Source of the DNA: Gemmataceae bacterium
GTDB lineage: Bacteria > Planctomycetota > Planctomycetia > Gemmatales > Gemmataceae
Length of the DNA: 8,474 bases
NCBI GenBank assembly: GCA_026418875.1
Contig: JAOAAM010000762.1
Coordinates: 1 to 8,474 of the forward strand
Reading direction: 5' to 3'
Shown here: in pieces, positions 5,776 through 8,474 of the stretch
Numbering within the stretch: the stretch's first letter is position 1
Layout of the letters: every line of letters begins with the position of its first letter
Program-made: the position numbers and the translations under genes
Notes under the pieces: model-generated
Database searches by the model: none
What the model saw: the letters and a program-made list of their open reading frames with translations, nothing else
Told to the model about the DNA's origin: nothing

Positions 5776-8474
5776 ATGGATCATCATGGCTCGTCGATTG
5801 TCATCCGCGGAGCTCGAGAGCACAACCTACGAAATGTCCACCTTGAGTTACCGAAAAATGCGCTCATCGTCCTGACCGGCGTCAGTGGTTCCGGCAAAAG
5901 TTCGCTGGCGTTCGACACCCTCTACGCCGAGGGACAGCGTCGCTATGTCGAATCGCTCTCAAGCTACGCACGCCAGTTCCTCGGACAGCTGCCGAAGCCC
6001 GAGGTCGACTACCTTGGCGGACTGTCCCCCGCGATCAGCATCCAGCAAAAATCGGCTGTTCGCAACCCCCGATCCACGGTCGGAACGATCACGGAAATTC
6101 ACGATTTCCTCCGCGTCCTATACGCTCGGGTCGGTCAGGGGCATTGCCCGGATTGCGGCCGTGCCATCACTGCCCAAAGTCGCGACCAGATCGTCGACCG
6201 AGTCCTCGCTTTCCCGGAGAATACTCGACTCTTGGTTCTTGCCCCGGTCGTCCGATCGCAGAAGGGAGAGTTCAAAGATTTTTTTGCCGCGATGTTGAAA
6301 CGCGGTTACGTCAGGGCGCGAATCGATGGCCAAATCGTCCGCCTGACAGAGGACCATCGGCTGGACAAGCGCATCAAGCACGACATCGACATCGTGGTCG
6401 ACCGGCTGACAGTGTCCGCGCGACAACGCAGTCGTATCGCCGAGGCCATCGAGCAAGCCCTGGAGTTGGCGAGCGACTCGGTGCTCCTCTCCGTCCAGAA
6501 TCGCGTCTCGGGCGACGATCATGTTGGACAGGATGCCGAGTTCGCAGACGTGCTCCTCTCGGCACGATACGCCTGTTTGCACTGCGACAAGAGTTTCGAT
6601 CCGCCGTCGCCTCAACTATTCAGCTTCAATAGCCCCTTGGGGATGTGCCCCGACTGCGAGGGGCTTGGGACACAGTACACTTTCGACCCGAAGCTCTTGA
6701 TTCCGGACCCGACCCTCAGCGTCTACGACGGTGCCATTCCCATCGTCGGGGCGATCCGAAGCATGGGGCGATGGCGACGACACATTTTCGAGGGTGTCGC
6801 CCGCGAATTTAGCATGGATTTGAAGAAGCCCTGGAACAAACTGCCCGAAGAGCACCGACGCATTCTCCTTTACGGTGCCAGCGAGCGCATCATCACCTTC
6901 GAGTGGAAGCAGCGTGGCGGCGGGGTGTGGCGGCACGGGGGGCGGTGGGAAGGGATCGTTCCCCAATTGCTTGCCTCCTTTAAGAAAACTCTCGCCGGAC
7001 CGCGTCGATTGCAACTCGAGCGTTATATGCGGGTCCTGGTCTGCCCTGCCTGCCAAGGTCGCCGACTCAATCCGCAAGCACGCAATGTTCGGGTCGCAGG
7101 TTGGACGCTGATCGAAACCGAAAGTGCGACCATTCAAACCCTGGCGGAACGATTTGCCCCCGGCGGACCATTGGAACAAGCGCTGACCCCGGTGCAACGC
7201 CAGATCGCTGCGGAACTCCTGAAAGAAATCCGTGCTCGCTTGCAGTTTCTGCTGGATGTCGGCTTGCATTACCTCACGTTGGACCGCCCTGCCCCGACGC
7301 TCTCGGGCGGCGAAGCGCAACGAATCCGTCTGGCCGGTCAGATCGGCTCTGGCCTGGTCGGCGTGTTGTACATCCTCGACGAACCGAGCATCGGCTTGCA
7401 CCCCCGCGACAACGAACGTTTATTGAAGAGCTTGCTCCGCCTCCGCGACATGGGGAATACGGTCGTGGTTGTCGAGCACGACGAGGACACGATTCGCGCC
7501 GCGGATTTCATCGTCGACTTTGGTCCGGGGCCGGGCGTCCGGGGCGGCGAAGTGGTGGTCGCCGGCGACCTGGGTCAGGTCGTCAGTCATCCCGGCAGCC
7601 TGACCGGGCAGTACCTCGCCGGAAGCCGTTGTATCCCCGTGCCCGAACGACGCCGAAGTGGAAATGGTCGATCGCTCCGGATCGTCGGTGCCCGACATCA
7701 CAACCTGAAGAACATCGACGTCGAGTTTCCGCTAGGTCGATTTGTTTGCGTCACTGGCGTGAGCGGGTCCGGGAAAAGCTCGCTGGTCAATGACATCCTG
7801 CTCCGAGCGGTGCAGCGTGCCTTGGGGCCGGGGCAAGAAATGGCGGCCGAGAGCGACGAAGGCGAGGAAGATCGTCCTTCGGATGCCGGGGCTCACGATG
7901 TTGATTTCGACCGCCTCGAAGGAGTCGATGCGATCGACAAGGTGATCGCGATCGACCAATCGCCCATCGGCCGGACCCCCCGCTCGAATCCTGCGACGTA
8001 CATCAAAGTCTTCGACGAGATTCGCGCTCTTTATGCCCAGGTGGCGGACGCCAAAGTCCGCGGCTACTCAGCCGGGCGGTTCAGTTTCAATCGCCCCGGA
8101 GGACGATGCGAAGCCTGCGAGGGGAACGGCTCGCACCGCCTCGAAATGGATTTCCTCGCCGACATTTGGGTCACCTGCCCCGTGTGTGAGGGACGACGCT
8201 TCAATCGAGAGACGTTGCAAGTCCGTTACCGCGGCAAGTCCATCCACGACGTGCTGGAAATGGACGTGCAGCAAGCGCTGGAGCATTTCGAGCATATACC
8301 CAAAATCCGCGGCATGCTGCAAACCTTGCACGACGTGGGCCTGGATTATATCAAGCTCGGTCAACCGTCACCCACTCTGTCCGGTGGGGAGGCCCAGCGG
8401 ATCAAGCTCGCTCGGGAACTGTGTCGTCGGAGCACCGGGAAAACCCTGTACATTCTGGATGAGCCGACCACCGG
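5776..8474 (+). CDS. uvrA: UvrABC excinuclease subunit A, missing only the C-terminal end (partial)
   Basis: UvrA is the ATP-dependent damage sensor that dimerises and loads UvrB in nucleotide excision repair. I read 899 residues by hand. ATPase site I has Walker A GVSGSGKS (35-42), signature LSGGEAQR (509-516) and Walker B LYILDEPS (531-538). Site II has Walker A GVSGSGKS (661-668), signature LSGGEAQR (868-875) and LYILDEPTT (891-899), where the window ends. Zinc ligands are C267, C270, C291 and C294 in the insertion module and C778, C781, C801 and C804 near the second signature; a further CPDC lies at 124-127. An acidic stretch (688-715) follows the second Walker A. I chose the ATG at 5776 because family members begin shortly before IRGAREHNL and the possible -10 box fits; an in-frame ATG at 5734 would add 14 residues. 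It is divergent from the sigma operon. Confidence 0.97.
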   Translation, partial: MDHHGSSIVIRGAREHNLRNVHLELPKNALIVLTGVSGSGKSSLAFDTLYAEGQRRYVESLSSYARQFLGQLPKPEVDYLGGLSPAISIQQKSAVRNPRSTVGTITEIHDFLRVLYARVGQGHCPDCGRAITAQSRDQIVDRVLAFPENTRLLVLAPVVRSQKGEFKDFFAAMLKRGYVRARIDGQIVRLTEDHRLDKRIKHDIDIVVDRLTVSARQRSRIAEAIEQALELASDSVLLSVQNRVSGDDHVGQDAEFADVLLSARYACLHCDKSFDPPSPQLFSFNSPLGMCPDCEGLGTQYTFDPKLLIPDPTLSVYDGAIPIVGAIRSMGRWRRHIFEGVAREFSMDLKKPWNKLPEEHRRILLYGASERIITFEWKQRGGGVWRHGGRWEGIVPQLLASFKKTLAGPRRLQLERYMRVLVCPACQGRRLNPQARNVRVAGWTLIETESATIQTLAERFAPGGPLEQALTPVQRQIAAELLKEIRARLQFLLDVGLHYLTLDRPAPTLSGGEAQRIRLAGQIGSGLVGVLYILDEPSIGLHPRDNERLLKSLLRLRDMGNTVVVVEHDEDTIRAADFIVDFGPGPGVRGGEVVVAGDLGQVVSHPGSLTGQYLAGSRCIPVPERRRSGNGRSLRIVGARHHNLKNIDVEFPLGRFVCVTGVSGSGKSSLVNDILLRAVQRALGPGQEMAAESDEGEEDRPSDAGAHDVDFDRLEGVDAIDKVIAIDQSPIGRTPRSNPATYIKVFDEIRALYAQVADAKVRGYSAGRFSFNRPGGRCEACEGNGSHRLEMDFLADIWVTCPVCEGRRFNRETLQVRYRGKSIHDVLEMDVQQALEHFEHIPKIRGMLQTLHDVGLDYIKLGQPSPTLSGGEAQRIKLARELCRRSTGKTLYILDEPTT

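Noticed and set aside
6616..7401. 261-codon minus-strand open frame inside uvrA
   Set aside because: It is antisense to highly conserved UvrA sequence, with no recognisable domain and no ribosome site sought out by context.
1..8474. CRISPR array, tRNA/rRNA, riboswitch, toxin-antitoxin or defence genes
   Set aside because: I looked on both strands and found no regularly spaced long repeats, no structured RNA signature and no proteins of these families.

Overview
The window looks like one end of a draft contig from a Planctomycetota bacterium, possibly of the Gemmataceae/Isosphaeraceae side. That placement is an inference. It rests on the moderately high GC, a small soluble Hanks-type kinase beside housekeeping genes, a Tat-exported sugar-isomerase-like TIM barrel, and an ECF sigma factor paired with a one-TM anti-sigma-like protein that has a proline-rich linker. 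No rRNA or tRNA gene, IS element, CRISPR array or phage gene is visible. The gene content is mostly ordinary.

Layout: positions 1-29 are not genomic; they are the Nextera/Tn5 Read-1 sequencing adapter left on the contig end. Six genes then lie on the minus strand. In transcription order they are: ECF sigma factor (5492-4863), membrane-anchored anti-sigma-like protein (4853-3585, 9 bp gap), Tat-signal xylose-isomerase-like TIM barrel protein (3428-2547, 156 bp gap), ferredoxin-NADP+ reductase (2504-1572, 42 bp gap), Ser/Thr protein kinase (1556-684, 15 bp gap), and accA (546 to the contig end, 137 bp gap). The kinase-accA gap holds a four-unit 17-bp tandem repeat that covers the kinase stop codon. 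Divergently on the plus strand, uvrA starts at 5776 and runs off the right edge just after the Walker B motif of its second ATPase site. The 283-bp gap between the sigma gene and uvrA carries the only promoter-like signals I can defend.

How the genes work together: the sigma/anti-sigma pair is probably a self-contained signalling module, with translation coupled across a 9-bp gap. The reductase, kinase and accA are close enough to share transcripts. A redox-metabolism, signalling and fatty-acid-synthesis grouping is possible, but nothing in the sequence proves a functional link. UvrA (nucleotide excision repair) is an independent divergent unit with no recognisable SOS box.

The least explained coding part is the C-terminal ~220 residues of the anti-sigma-like protein, predicted outside the cytoplasmic membrane. 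The least explained non-coding parts are the 17-bp repeat, the possibly leaderless sigma promoter with a paired 10-bp inverted repeat, and a nine-residue mini-ORF whose stop overlaps the reductase start. I see no convincing new multi-gene system.
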